Part shown: positions 46,694-55,309 of the stretch, in pieces
How the letters are laid out: every line of letters begins with the position of its first letter
Numbering within the stretch: position 1 is the stretch's first letter
NCBI RefSeq assembly: GCF_022524345.1
Contig: NZ_JAKWJU010000002.1
Span: forward strand, 5,570,001 to 5,634,000
Length of the DNA: 64,000 nt
Direction of reading: 5' to 3'
DNA from: Streptomyces marispadix
GTDB lineage: Bacteria > Actinomycetota > Actinomycetes > Streptomycetales > Streptomycetaceae
Position numbers and translations under genes: made by a program
The notes under the pieces: generated by a model
What the model was told of the DNA's origin: nothing
The model's input: the letters and a program-made list of their open reading frames with translations, nothing else
The model's database searches: none

Positions 46694-48944
46694 AGGACCG
46701 CAGCACCACCAGGCTGCGGCCCGAGAGCGTGATCCGCTCGCCCGCCGCTGCCTTCCGCTTACGGCCCTGCTGTGCGGAAGGGGGGACTTCGTCGGCGGTG
46801 TCGACGACAAGCTGCCACGACCGGCCGTCCCATCCGCCGTCCCAGCCCCCTTCCGGTGGTCCGCTACGTACGGGAGCGAGCGGGACGGTGAACTCCACCG
46901 GTGCGGCAGCCGCGTTGAACAGCAGCAGGAACGAGTCGTCCGTCACCGGCTCCCCGCGCGGACCCGGCTCGGAGATGGCGTCGCCGTCGAGGAGCACCGC
47001 CAGGGAGCGTGCGTGCTCGTCGTGCCAGTCGGCGGTGGTCATCGGCCGGCCCTCCGGGGTGAACCAGCCGATACCCGGGGGGAGTCGATCCTCTGCTTGG
47101 TCCTTCCCGCCGATGGTCGCCGCCTCTCCGGGGCCACGGAAGAAGCGCCGCCGCCTGAAGACGGGGTGCTCTCGCCGCAGGGCGGCCAGTTCGCACACGA
47201 AGGTGAACAGCTCGCCCTCCGGGCGGAGTTGAGAGCCGCTGAGTGCGGCGGCTCCCTCCCTCCCGCCGTCTCCGTCCTCCGCGGCATCGCCCCCCTCCGC
47301 CGACGGCCAGTGCACCCACGTCAGTTCGCCGTCGTGGCAGTAGGCGTTGTTGTTGCCGTACTGCGTGCGGCCGAACTCGTCGCCGTGGGAGAGCATCGGC
47401 ACGCCCTGCGACAGCATCAGCGTCGCGATGAGGTTGCGCATCTGCCTCCGGCGCAGCCGCAGCACGTCGGGGTCGCCGGTGGGGCCCTCGATGCCGCAGT
47501 TCCAGGACCTGTTGTGGCTCTCCCCGTCCCTGCCGTCCTCGCCGTTGGCCTCGTTGTGCTTGCCGTCGTAGCTGACGAGGTCGTGCAGGGTGAGACCGTC
47601 GTGGCACGTGACGAAGTTGACCGACGCCAGCGGGCGTCTGCCGTGCCGGAAGAGATCGCTGGAGCCCGTCAGCCGGGACGCGAACTCCGGGAGGGTGCCC
47701 GGCTGTCCGCGCCACAGATCCCGTACTGCGTCGCGGTAGCGGCCGTTCCACTCGCTCCACGGCGGAGGGAAGTTGCCTGCCTGATAGCCGTCCTCGCCCA
47801 CGTCCCACGGCTCGGCGATCAGCTTGACGCGGCTGACGACCGGGTCCTGCCGCACGAGGTCGAAGAACGACGACCGGCGGTCCACCCCGTCGAACTGCCG
47901 CGCCAGCGTCGCCGCCAGATCGAAGCGGAAGCCGTCGACGTGCATTTCGGTCACCCAGTAGCGAAGCGAGTCCATGATCAGGCGAAGGACGTGGGGGCTG
48001 CGCATCAACAGTGAATTACCCGTGCCCGTCGTATCGGTGTAGTAGCGCGGATCGTCGCTCAGCCGGTAGTACGAGGGATTGTCGAGGCCTCGGAAGGAGA
48101 GGGTAGGACCGAGATGACTGCCTTCCGCGGTGTGGTTGTAGACGACGTCGAGCAGGACTTCGATGCCCGCTTCGTGCAGCGCGCGCACCGCGCGCTTGAA
48201 CTCCGTGACCTGGCCGCCGAGTTCGCCGGACGAGGAGTAGCCGTTGTGCGGGGCGAGGAAGCCGATGGTGTTGTAGCCCCAGTAGTTGGCCAGGCCCGCG
48301 TCGGCCAGCCGGTGGTCGGTGACCGACTGGTGCACGGGCATCAGCTCCAGCGCCGTGACACCGAGCCGCCTCAGGTGGCTGGTCACCGCCGGGTGCCCCA
48401 ACGCCGCGTAGGTGCCGCGCAGTTCGGGCGGCACCTCCGGGTGAAGCATCGTCAGGCCCTTCACATGGGCCTCGTAGACGAGGGTGTCCTCGTAGCCGGT
48501 GCCCGGCGGACGGTCGTCGCCCCAGTCGAAGTACGGGTCGACCACGACCGAAGTCATCGTGTACGGCGCCGAGTCCAGGTCGTTGCGCGCCTCCGGCTCG
48601 CCGAACCGGTGGCCGTAGACCGCCTCGTGCCACTCGACGCTTCCGCTCATCGCCTTCGCGTACGGATCGAGCAGCAGCTTCGCGGGATTGCAGCGCAGCC
48701 CACGGGCCGGGTCCCACGGGCCGTGCACCCGGAATCCGTAGCGCTGCCCCGGCGCCACCCCGGGCAGATAGGCATGCCGTACATGGCCGTCGTGCTCGCG
48801 CAGCTCCACCCGCGTCTCCCGGCCGCCGTCGTCCAGCAGGCACAGCTCGACGCGGTCCGCCGCCTCGGAGAGGACGGCGAAGTTGGTGCCGGTTCCGTCG
48901 TAGGCCGCCCCGAGGGGGTACGCCTGCCCCGGCCACACCTGCAT
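46641..48944 (-). CDS. glgX: Glycogen debranching enzyme GlgX
   Basis: GlgX hydrolyses alpha-1,6 branch points during glycogen breakdown. The 767-residue GH13 enzyme has an N-terminal CBM48-type domain (YPLGAAYDGTGTNFAVLSEAADRVELC), the barrel with DVVYNHTAEGS, the nucleophile region GFRFDLAATLAR, the acid in LIAEPWDVGEDGYQAGNFP and NFVTCHDGLTLHDLVSYD, then LSHGDEFGRTQYGNNNAYC. ATG 48944 is preceded by GGAGGAGAG. The C-terminal 50 residues vary, and the final 53 bases overlap the convergent FHA gene. It is divergent from the HEPN gene, with a 244-base spacer. Confidence 0.93.
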   Translation of the reverse strand: MQVWPGQAYPLGAAYDGTGTNFAVLSEAADRVELCLLDDGGRETRVELREHDGHVRHAYLPGVAPGQRYGFRVHGPWDPARGLRCNPAKLLLDPYAKAMSGSVEWHEAVYGHRFGEPEARNDLDSAPYTMTSVVVDPYFDWGDDRPPGTGYEDTLVYEAHVKGLTMLHPEVPPELRGTYAALGHPAVTSHLRRLGVTALELMPVHQSVTDHRLADAGLANYWGYNTIGFLAPHNGYSSSGELGGQVTEFKRAVRALHEAGIEVLLDVVYNHTAEGSHLGPTLSFRGLDNPSYYRLSDDPRYYTDTTGTGNSLLMRSPHVLRLIMDSLRYWVTEMHVDGFRFDLAATLARQFDGVDRRSSFFDLVRQDPVVSRVKLIAEPWDVGEDGYQAGNFPPPWSEWNGRYRDAVRDLWRGQPGTLPEFASRLTGSSDLFRHGRRPLASVNFVTCHDGLTLHDLVSYDGKHNEANGEDGRDGESHNRSWNCGIEGPTGDPDVLRLRRRQMRNLIATLMLSQGVPMLSHGDEFGRTQYGNNNAYCHDGELTWVHWPSAEGGDAAEDGDGGREGAAALSGSQLRPEGELFTFVCELAALRREHPVFRRRRFFRGPGEAATIGGKDQAEDRLPPGIGWFTPEGRPMTTADWHDEHARSLAVLLDGDAISEPGPRGEPVTDDSFLLLFNAAAAPVEFTVPLAPVRSGPPEGGWDGGWDGRSWQLVVDTADEVPPSAQQGRKRKAAAGERITLSGRSLVVLRSFRDVGAAPAKAAGSARA

Positions 48945-49188
48945 GCGATGCTCTCCTCCTGCCGTTCCGGGCGTTCGCTCGGGCACCGTCCGCCGGCCGC
49001 CGCGCCCGCACCCGGGCATCCTCGCCCAGGTGGCGCGAAAGGGACGGGCCTCCGGGGGACACGGTGGGCGGCAATCGCTCGTACGGGCGTACGGGCAGGG
49101 CAAGTTGATGGGGGTTCAAGGTGCGGCCCTTCCGGCGCCGCAGTAGTCTTCCTTGATCGCTCAACAGGGTCAGGAAGGCGGTGCGCGG

Positions 49189-50451
49189 GTGGGTGCGGGA
49201 GGGCTTGAGCTCCCCCCAGGTGAAAGCGGCGACGACGGTGACGGGGAAGCCGCCGGCGCGCCGGCAGGTGCGGTGTCACTGGCACGCCCCATGGAGATCG
49301 GCGCGGACCTCGACTGGGACGCGGACGCGTGGTCCGAGGTGCGCACCCGCGCCAGGCGGGCAGGGCGCGCGTACATCTGGCTGAATCTCGTCGAACAGCG
49401 CCTGCGTGCGGTCGTCTCCGCCGTGCTGCGGCCCATCTACGAGCCGGTGCACGGCGACGAGTGGGTCATCGCCGCCGCAGGCCCCGCCGGGCAGGAGTGG
49501 GTGCAGCGCGCCGTGGCGGTACGGGAGGTGAGCCGCCGCAAGGGCTATCTGCTCGATCCCGCCGACGACAACGTTCTCTGCTTCCTCACGCTGCCGCAGC
49601 TCAGGGAGCTGATGGTGCAGCACTGGCCCTGCTTCGAGCCGTACTTCGACGACCGCCGCGAGGTCGAACTCGCCCTGGACGAGCTGGAGGTGGCCCGCAG
49701 CGCCGTCGCCCGCAACCGCGCGCTGTCCGAGACGGTCCTCGCACAGGCGGAGCGGACATGCGCACGGCTGCTGGAGATGCTCGGGGCCTCCGGGGACGAG
49801 ACGCCCTCCGCGCACCGGCTGCCGGTCGACGCCGTGGAGGACCTGGTGGGCGACCGCTTCGCGGACGTCGTCGGGGTCCACTCCGACCGGGTGCGTCTCC
49901 AGCGGAGCCTGCCGGCCGAGGATCTGTTCGCCGGGGCGCGCCGGCTGGACGCCATGGGCATAGGTCTCAATCTGCTCGTGCAGAACTACTCGGGGCGCAG
50001 GCTGGTGCGCCTCGCCGCGTCCGGGTGTCGGCTGCGGCTGCTCTTCCTCAACCCGGCCAGCAGCGCCGTACGCCGCCGGGAACGCGAACTCGGCATAAAA
50101 AAGGGCGAGTTGAGCCGCACCGTGGAGATGAACATCCTCCATATGCGGCGGGTGCGCGCACGGCTGCGCGACACCGGCGCCTTCGAGATCCATGTGTTCG
50201 ACGAGACGCCGCGCTTCTCGGCGTACATGGTCGACGGCGACGGCGCCGACGGCCTCGCGGTGGTGCAGTCGTATCTGCGGCGGGTGCGCGGCATGGAGGC
50301 TCCGGTGCTGGTGCTGCGCGGCGGCGGGCGGGATCTCGTACAGCGGCGCGCGGAGCATCAGAAGCCTCAGGACGAGGGCGTGCAGGGCCTGTTCCAGACC
50401 TATCGCGAGGAGTTCGAGGCCGCCTGGACGGACTCGCGTCCGGTGTCGTGA
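49189..50451 (+). CDS. SAV2148-type HEPN domain protein
   Basis: This 420-residue actinomycete protein has an N-terminal HEPN-like helical region (ARPMEIGADLDWDADAWSEVRTRARRAGRAYIWLNLVEQRL) and a conserved WVQRAVAVREVSRRKGYLLDPADDN segment, then a C-terminal half (LVQNYSGRRLVRLAASGCRLRLLFLNPAS; FEIHVFDETPRFSAYMVDGDG) that resembles DUF5919/phospholipase D-like folds. The R-x(4-6)-H nuclease motif of HEPN toxins is not evident. Function unknown; it may sense or bind nucleic acid. GTG 49189 with AGGAAGG ten bases before fits the family; the frame opens at 49153. Confidence 0.82.
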   Translation: MGAGGLELPPGESGDDGDGEAAGAPAGAVSLARPMEIGADLDWDADAWSEVRTRARRAGRAYIWLNLVEQRLRAVVSAVLRPIYEPVHGDEWVIAAAGPAGQEWVQRAVAVREVSRRKGYLLDPADDNVLCFLTLPQLRELMVQHWPCFEPYFDDRREVELALDELEVARSAVARNRALSETVLAQAERTCARLLEMLGASGDETPSAHRLPVDAVEDLVGDRFADVVGVHSDRVRLQRSLPAEDLFAGARRLDAMGIGLNLLVQNYSGRRLVRLAASGCRLRLLFLNPASSAVRRRERELGIKKGELSRTVEMNILHMRRVRARLRDTGAFEIHVFDETPRFSAYMVDGDGADGLAVVQSYLRRVRGMEAPVLVLRGGGRDLVQRRAEHQKPQDEGVQGLFQTYREEFEAAWTDSRPVS

Positions 50452-50500
50452 AGCGGCGGCTCGCCGACGGGTGTCGGACGCCTCTTCTAAGCTGCCGCCC

Positions 50501-51028
50501 ATGACGACTTATGCGGCGCTACTGCGGGGGATCAACGTGGGCGGCCACAAGAAGGTGCCCATGGCCGAGTTGAGGGACGTCATGACGGGCCTGGGGTGGA
50601 CGGACGTCCGCACCTATCTCCAGAGCGGCAACGCGGTGTTCACCACCGGCGACAGCGACCCGGGCGCCCGGCTGGAGAGCGCGGTCGCCGACCGCTTCGG
50701 CTTCGAGGTCCGCTGTCTGATCCGTACGGCGGAGGAGCTGCGCGCGGTGGCCGCCGCCTGCCCCTATCCGGCGTCGGAGCTGGACCCGGCGAAGCTGCTG
50801 GTGCTCTTCCTCGAAGACCCGCCGGAGAAGGGCCACTTCGACTCCTTGGACGCCGCCGCGTTCGCCCCGGACTCCTTCGAGCACGTCGGCGGCGCCGTGT
50901 ACTGCTACTTCCCGGACGGAATGGGTCACAGTAAGCTTCCGGCCGCTCTGGAGGGCGTACGCCCCAAGGTGCTGATGACCGGGCGGAACTGGCGCACCGT
51001 GCAGCGGCTGATCGAACTCGCGAGCTGA
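50501..51028 (+). CDS. DUF1697 family protein
   Basis: This 175-residue conserved bacterial protein of unknown function is easy to recognise by YAALLRGINVGGHKKVPMAELRDVMTGLGWTDVRTYLQSGNAVF at the N-terminus and TGRNWRTVQRLIELA at the end. It folds as an alpha/beta protein; no catalytic residue is established. ATG 50501 is the family start. It is 49 bases behind the HEPN gene on the same strand. Confidence 0.92.
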   Translation: MTTYAALLRGINVGGHKKVPMAELRDVMTGLGWTDVRTYLQSGNAVFTTGDSDPGARLESAVADRFGFEVRCLIRTAEELRAVAAACPYPASELDPAKLLVLFLEDPPEKGHFDSLDAAAFAPDSFEHVGGAVYCYFPDGMGHSKLPAALEGVRPKVLMTGRNWRTVQRLIELAS

Positions 51029-51426
51029 ACCGCGGGGCGCCGGGCGGTACTTGGGCTCCCGGGGCGGGCCACGGCAGGGAATCGGCCCGGTCCCGCGAGT
51101 CGAACTCCGGTGCCACGGCGCCCCGTACGGATCTGCGGCCCGGACGGCGGACCCGGGGCGGACCCACGCCAAGAGTTGTTGCCAAGTGAGTCAGTCCGGT
51201 CAGATATCTGACCGGACTGATGCCTCGTCAGGTCGACTTGGGTGGATACAGGGCGCTTTGCCGTACGGCCTTGAAAGTTGTCTATGTCACACCCGCTCAT
51301 ACCGCTTGAGGTGAGCGGATCAATCAGACAGTGTTTCGAGTCCCGGTAGCGGATCATCAATTGTGTGTGCGCCGGGGCGAAAACGTGACAAACAACCCCC
51401 CACACCTCACGAGGAGGACCCTCGTC
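51029..51426. other. Intergenic region with a long palindrome upstream of the subtilisin gene
   Basis: No gene is supported. The stretch holds the 30-bp palindrome at 51191-51220 and a TTGAAA box at 51271-51276 that could be the -35 element of the protease promoter, with a weak -10. A second inverted repeat, CCGCTCA (51294-51300) with TGAGCGG (51312-51318), follows. The last 20 bases carry the GAGGAGG ribosome-binding site. Confidence 0.5.
51191..51220. promoter_or_regulatory. 30-bp perfect palindrome
   Basis: TCAGTCCGGTCAGAT (51191-51205) is followed immediately by its exact reverse complement (51206-51220), with no spacer. Outer arms CCAAGT (51182-51187) and ACTTGG (51236-51241) extend the symmetry with gaps. 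A loop-free palindrome is a poor intrinsic terminator, so an operator for a dimeric or tetrameric regulator is more likely; it lies about 210 bases before the subtilisin start. Confidence 0.8.
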
Positions 51427-52662
51427 ATGGCAACCAAGACGCCCAGAAGCACGGAGAAGTCCGCAAGGCGGCGCCGCATCACTCTGGCGACCGGTGTCGC
51501 CGCGGCGGTGGTCGGCGCGGCGACCCTGCTGACGCTGCCGGCCGGTGCCTCCCCCGCGGAGGGCCACGTGTACGGCACGAAGGCCAAGGGCGCGGTCGAC
51601 GGCAGCTACATCGTCATGCTGAAGGACACAAAGGGCGCCAACTCCGTGAAGTCCGCGGGGGCCGACCTGGCCGACCAGTACGGCGGCAAGGTCAAGAACA
51701 CCTACAGCTCGGCCATCAACGGCTTCTCCGCCAAGGGCCTCAGCGCCAAGGAGGCCCGTCAGCTCGCGGGCAACTCCCAGGTCGAGAAGGTCGTCCAGAA
51801 CCACACCTTCACGGTCAACGAGACGCAGTCCAACCCGCCGTCGTGGGGCCTGGACCGCATCGACCAGAAGGAGACCAAGGGCGACAAGAAGTACACCTTC
51901 CCGGACAGCGCCGGTGAGGGCGTGACCGCGTTCGTCATCGACACCGGCGTCCGCATGACGCACAAGGACTTCGGCAAGCGTGCGAAGTCCGGCTTCGACG
52001 CCATCGACGGCGGCGAGGCGGACGACGGTCAGGGCCACGGCACGCACGTCGCGGGCACCATCGCCGGCACCGACCACGGCGTCGCCAAGAAGGCCAACAT
52101 CGTGGCCGTCCGCGTCCTGGACGACCAGGGCAGCGGCACCACCGAGCAGGTCGTCAAGGGCATCGACTGGGTCACCAAGAACGCCAAGGGCCCCTCCGTC
52201 GCCAACATGTCGCTCGGCGGCCCGAAGGACGAGGCGCTGGACGCCGCTGTGCAGAAGGCCGTCGACAAGGGCATCACCTTCGCCGTCGCCGCGGGCAACG
52301 AGAGCCAGGACGCGGACAACGCCTCCCCGGCTCGCGTGAAGGACGCCCTGACCGTCGCGGCCAGCGACGACGCCGACAAGCAGGCCGACTTCTCCAACTT
52401 CGGCAAGCTCGTCGACATCTACGCCCCGGGTGTGGACATCGTCTCCGCGACCAACACCAGCGACGACGCCACCGAGACCCTCTCGGGCACCTCGATGGCC
52501 TCGCCGCACGTCGCGGGTGCCGCCGCCCTGTTCCTCGGCGAGAACAAGGACGCCAAGCCGGCGGACGTCGCCAAGGGTCTGAGCGACGCGGCCACCAAGG
52601 ACGCGATCTCCAACCCGAGCGAGGGCACCAAGAACGAGCTGCTGAACGTCAACAGCAAGTGA
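51427..52662 (+). CDS. Secreted subtilisin-like serine protease (S8)
   Basis: This 411-residue exported protease has a signal peptide (RRRRITLATGVAAAVVGAATLLTLPAGA, about 13-42), an inhibitor-I9 propeptide (SYIVMLKDTKGANSVKSAG to VEKVVQNHTF), and a catalytic domain starting near WGLDRIDQKE. The triad is Asp in AFVIDTGVRMTH, His in GQGHGTHVAGTIAG and Ser in LSGTSMASPHVAG; the oxyanion Asn lies in AAGNESQDADN. No cell-wall anchor or C-terminal extension is present. ATG 51427 has GAGGAGG nine bases upstream. Processing is probably autocatalytic. Confidence 0.95.
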   Translation: MATKTPRSTEKSARRRRITLATGVAAAVVGAATLLTLPAGASPAEGHVYGTKAKGAVDGSYIVMLKDTKGANSVKSAGADLADQYGGKVKNTYSSAINGFSAKGLSAKEARQLAGNSQVEKVVQNHTFTVNETQSNPPSWGLDRIDQKETKGDKKYTFPDSAGEGVTAFVIDTGVRMTHKDFGKRAKSGFDAIDGGEADDGQGHGTHVAGTIAGTDHGVAKKANIVAVRVLDDQGSGTTEQVVKGIDWVTKNAKGPSVANMSLGGPKDEALDAAVQKAVDKGITFAVAAGNESQDADNASPARVKDALTVAASDDADKQADFSNFGKLVDIYAPGVDIVSATNTSDDATETLSGTSMASPHVAGAAALFLGENKDAKPADVAKGLSDAATKDAISNPSEGTKNELLNVNSK

Positions 52663-53409
52663 CCTTCGGGCTCACTCGCTGAGTTCGGCTCGGCGCACGC
52701 ACAACACCGCCCGTCGCGCTCCCCGTTGAGCGCGGCGGGCGGTCGTGTCCTTCTCCGGCTCCGGGGTACCCGGTGCTTTCCAGCCCGGTGTTCACTCGCC
52801 CGGTGTTCTCTCGCTTGGTGCCATCCGCCATTCGAGACGTTCCGTCTGTTCATTGACGACGTACCGCGACTGCTGGCATGCTCATTTCCGTGAATCAGTC
52901 CGCGAACCTTGTAGCGCGCCTGCACGTCGATCTGCGACGGCATGCCAGCGCCATCTGTGCCGCTGGTTTCTGAGCCGCGCTCCGGCTGCTTCCTTTTCCT
53001 GCTCCGCTTTCCGCTCCGCTCTCTGTCACACCCTCGCGGAGCCGATCCGAGCTGCGGTTCTTTCCTCAACCGGCCGGGCGGGTGCCCGCATCGGCCGCTG
53101 CCCTGAATGACGGCTGAATTCCGGCCACCGGTTTTTCCGATTCACGGTCCGCTGCCCCCGGTCTTCGATCTCCCGATTCCTTTCCGATTCGCTTCGGTCC
53201 GTCTCGGTTCGGTTCGGAACGGGACGAGCGTGATTCAACGTGCGCCGTCGACCGCGCTGTTCGGACCTGCGCGTCATGCAATTCCGCGCCGGGCTCAAGT
53301 CGGCGCTGTGCGCGGTTCCGTTCATTCGTGTGCGGTGCCGTGGTCGTGCCGGTCGTGTGCCCGCGCATGAGAACGCCCCTGGAACCCTCTCCGTGAAGGA
53401 GTAGCCCCG
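52663..53409. other. Long intergenic region, pyrimidine-rich and less GC-rich
   Basis: These 747 bases hold the terminator of the protease gene (52707-52742) and then no convincing gene. Between about 52740 and 53340 the plus strand is unusually rich in TTC, CTC and CCG runs and visibly less GC-rich than its surroundings. A near-direct repeat (CCCGGTGTTC) occurs at about 52782-52808. A long 5' leader for the regulator gene or a small RNA is possible; nothing proves it. Confidence 0.4.
52707..52742 (+). terminator. Terminator after the subtilisin gene
   Basis: A 15-bp stem with one G-U pair (CCGCCCG...GCTC with GAGC...CGGGCGG) and a 6-base loop, 45 bases after the stop codon. Confidence 0.8.
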
Positions 53410-54087
53410 ATGACCTCCGCCCTCTCCGCCGCCGCACGCCATCTGCGCATCGTCGACGAGTCCGCTTCCGAGGAGCCCGCAGCAATACGGGAAGCCGCCG
53501 CACGCGAAGCCGACGACGGTGACGCTCCGCCGCCCGGCGAGCAGACACCCGTGGTCGGCTACGTCGTGCTCGTGCCCGAAGGCACCGATGTGACGGACCT
53601 GTTCACCGCGGACGGCACCAGAGCGCGGTTCCGCCCGCTGCTGCCCTCGGAGCAGCCTCCGGCGCCGCCCGCGGAGCATCCGCCCGCGCAGCACCGGTCC
53701 GCAGCCCCTCCGCACGTACAGCATGCGCACGTACAGCATGCGCACGTGGAGCGTCCCGCGGCGGGCGGTCCGGCCGTCCAGGCCGAGCCCTACGGCTCCG
53801 AGGGCGTCCACGTGAATCCCGAGCGGCACACCGCGCATGTCGACGGGCGCCAACTCGACCTGACATACCTGGAGTTCGAGCTACTGGCGCACTTCGTGGC
53901 CAATCCGCACCGCGTGCACAGCCGCGCCCATCTGGTGGGGGCCCTGTGGGGCTACAGCCATGTCGGGGACGGCCGCACGGTCGACGTGCACATCGCCCGG
54001 CTGAGGCGCAAGCTCGGCCGGTTCCGGGACACGATCGTCACCGTCCGACGCGTCGGCTACAAGTACGAGCCGGGGAGGGCGCGTTGA
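53410..54087 (+). CDS. Orphan winged-helix (OmpR-type) transcriptional regulator
   Basis: This 225-residue protein has a C-terminal OmpR/PhoB-type winged helix (HVNPERHTAHVDGRQLDLTYLEFELLAHFVANPHRVHSRAHLVGALWG, VDVHIARLRRKLG, TVRRVGYKYEP) but no receiver domain; instead the N-terminal 120 residues are disordered, with Ala/Glu- and Pro/His-rich stretches, including VQHAHVQHAHVE. The short segment VVGYVVLVPEGTDVTDLF is the only folded-looking part there. No kinase is next to it. ATG 53410 follows GAAGGAG by seven bases. Location beside the sulfur-assimilation operon gives no proof of a link. Confidence 0.82.
   Translation: MTSALSAAARHLRIVDESASEEPAAIREAAAREADDGDAPPPGEQTPVVGYVVLVPEGTDVTDLFTADGTRARFRPLLPSEQPPAPPAEHPPAQHRSAAPPHVQHAHVQHAHVERPAAGGPAVQAEPYGSEGVHVNPERHTAHVDGRQLDLTYLEFELLAHFVANPHRVHSRAHLVGALWGYSHVGDGRTVDVHIARLRRKLGRFRDTIVTVRRVGYKYEPGRAR
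53713..53742 (+). repeat. 15-bp direct repeat coding a His-rich linker
   Basis: Two exact 15-base copies (CACGTACAGCATGCG) followed by a partial third encode HVQHA twice in the linker of the orphan regulator. Confidence 0.9.
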
Positions 54088-54343
54088 GGCGAGCGGGAGC
54101 GCAAGACCGCTGACCGCGAGGGCCCTTGGCCCGCGTCACCCCCTCTTTTTGCCCCTGGTCCGCCCCTGATCCGCTCCTGTCCGCGCCTGACCGCCGCTGA
54201 GTGCGCCACGCGCTCAGCGGCCAGGTGGACGGTGCCCCGTCGCCTCGCCTCGCCCCGCCTTGGCTTGGCGCGGTCGCGGTCAGCGCGGCGGGCGGGGGTC
54301 GCGGTCCGAGTGCCTGCCGAACTCCCCGCCCTTCAGGGCCGGT

Positions 54344-55144
54344 TCAGGCGCTGAGCGCCAACGGCCCCCGTGCCGCGGCCTCGTCGTACCGCAGCGCCGT
54401 CAGCGACGCCAGCTCGGGGGCCGGGCCCAGCACCGGCGCGAGCACGTCCGCGCCCGCATGCAGCGCCCCGTCGCGGATGCGGTCGGGCAGATAGCCGGGC
54501 GCCACGACATAAGGCGCCACCGCCACATGCTCGACGCCGTCGGCGCGCAGCCCCCGTACCGCGTCCTCGGTACGGGGGAGGCTGGCGGAGGCGAACGCAG
54601 GACGCACGGCACACCAGCCACCGGTGCGCCGCCACTCCCGCGCGGTCTGTGCGATCACTGCGATCGCCTCCGGGTCCGAGGAACCCGCCGAGGCCAGCAC
54701 CACGCCCGTCGAGGCGCGCCGGTCCGCCGCGAGTCCGGCCTCCCGCAGCCGCCGCTCCAGCGCGCCGACGAGCAGCGCGTGGGGGCCGAGCACGTCCGCC
54801 TGCCGTACGCGCAGCCGCGGCAGCCTGGAGGTGGCCTCGTGCAGCACGGCGGGCAGATCGGACTTGGCGTGGAAGGCGCGGCTGAGCAGCAGCGGCAGGG
54901 CGACGACGTCGTGTACGCCCTCCGCGTGCAGCCTCTCCAACAGCCGTGGCACGGAAGGGGCGTTGAAGTCCAGATAGGCCGCCTCCACGCGCAGCCCGGG
55001 GCGCAGCGCGCGCACCCGCGCGCACAGCGCGGCCACCGTCGCGGCGTGCCGGGGGTCGCGGCTGCCGTGTGCGACGACCACGAGGGCAGGCCCGCCCGGG
55101 AGCCCTGCCCCCGGGCCGGCCGGCGGCCGTGTCACATCGTGCAT
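54344..55144 (-). CDS. Sirohydrochlorin chelatase-like protein (SirB/CbiX)
   Basis: This 266-residue class II chelatase inserts Fe2+ into sirohydrochlorin to make siroheme, the cofactor of the sulfite reductase encoded at the head of the same gene group; cobalt for cobalamin is the alternative. The metal-binding first His lies in VVVAHGSRDPRHAATV and the second in LSRAFHAKSDLPAVLHEA. A second half, VLASAGSSDPEAIAVI to VAPYVVAPGYLPDRI, repeats the fold. Start GTG or ATG at 55144 is followed by 15 low-complexity residues. It is the last gene of the minus-strand sulfur group, 165 bases behind cysN. Confidence 0.85.
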   Translation of the reverse strand: MHDVTRPPAGPGAGLPGGPALVVVAHGSRDPRHAATVAALCARVRALRPGLRVEAAYLDFNAPSVPRLLERLHAEGVHDVVALPLLLSRAFHAKSDLPAVLHEATSRLPRLRVRQADVLGPHALLVGALERRLREAGLAADRRASTGVVLASAGSSDPEAIAVIAQTAREWRRTGGWCAVRPAFASASLPRTEDAVRGLRADGVEHVAVAPYVVAPGYLPDRIRDGALHAGADVLAPVLGPAPELASLTALRYDEAAARGPLALSA

Positions 55145-55170
55145 GGCGGTGGCGTCCGTTTCGTCTCAGT

Positions 55171-55212
55171 GTCTGTGTCTGTGTCTGGGTCTGCGTCGGG
55201 GTCTGCGTCTGC
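55171..55212. repeat. Degenerate hexanucleotide repeat GTCTGN, seven units
   Basis: Seven units of the pattern GTCTGT/GTCTGG/GTCTGC (one reads GTCGGG) lie in the gap between cysN and the chelatase gene. Confidence 0.9.
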
Positions 55213-55250
55213 TCGTTCGTCTTGCGCTGTGTGTTCGTGTGTTCGTCTGC

Positions 55251-55292
55251 GACCGGCGACCGGCGACCGGCGACCGGCGACCGGCGACCGGC
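55251..55292. repeat. Heptanucleotide repeat GACCGGC, six copies
   Basis: Six perfect tandem copies of GACCGGC sit just downstream of the cysN stop codon, in the same gap as the hexanucleotide repeat. Confidence 0.95.
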
Positions 55293-55309
55293 GTCTGGGG
55301 CCTTGCGCC

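Noticed and set aside
52745..53110. A 121-codon plus-strand frame in the gap after the subtilisin gene
   Set aside because: No ribosome-binding site, odd composition (Cys, Ser, Arg) and no third-position GC bias; not supported as a gene.
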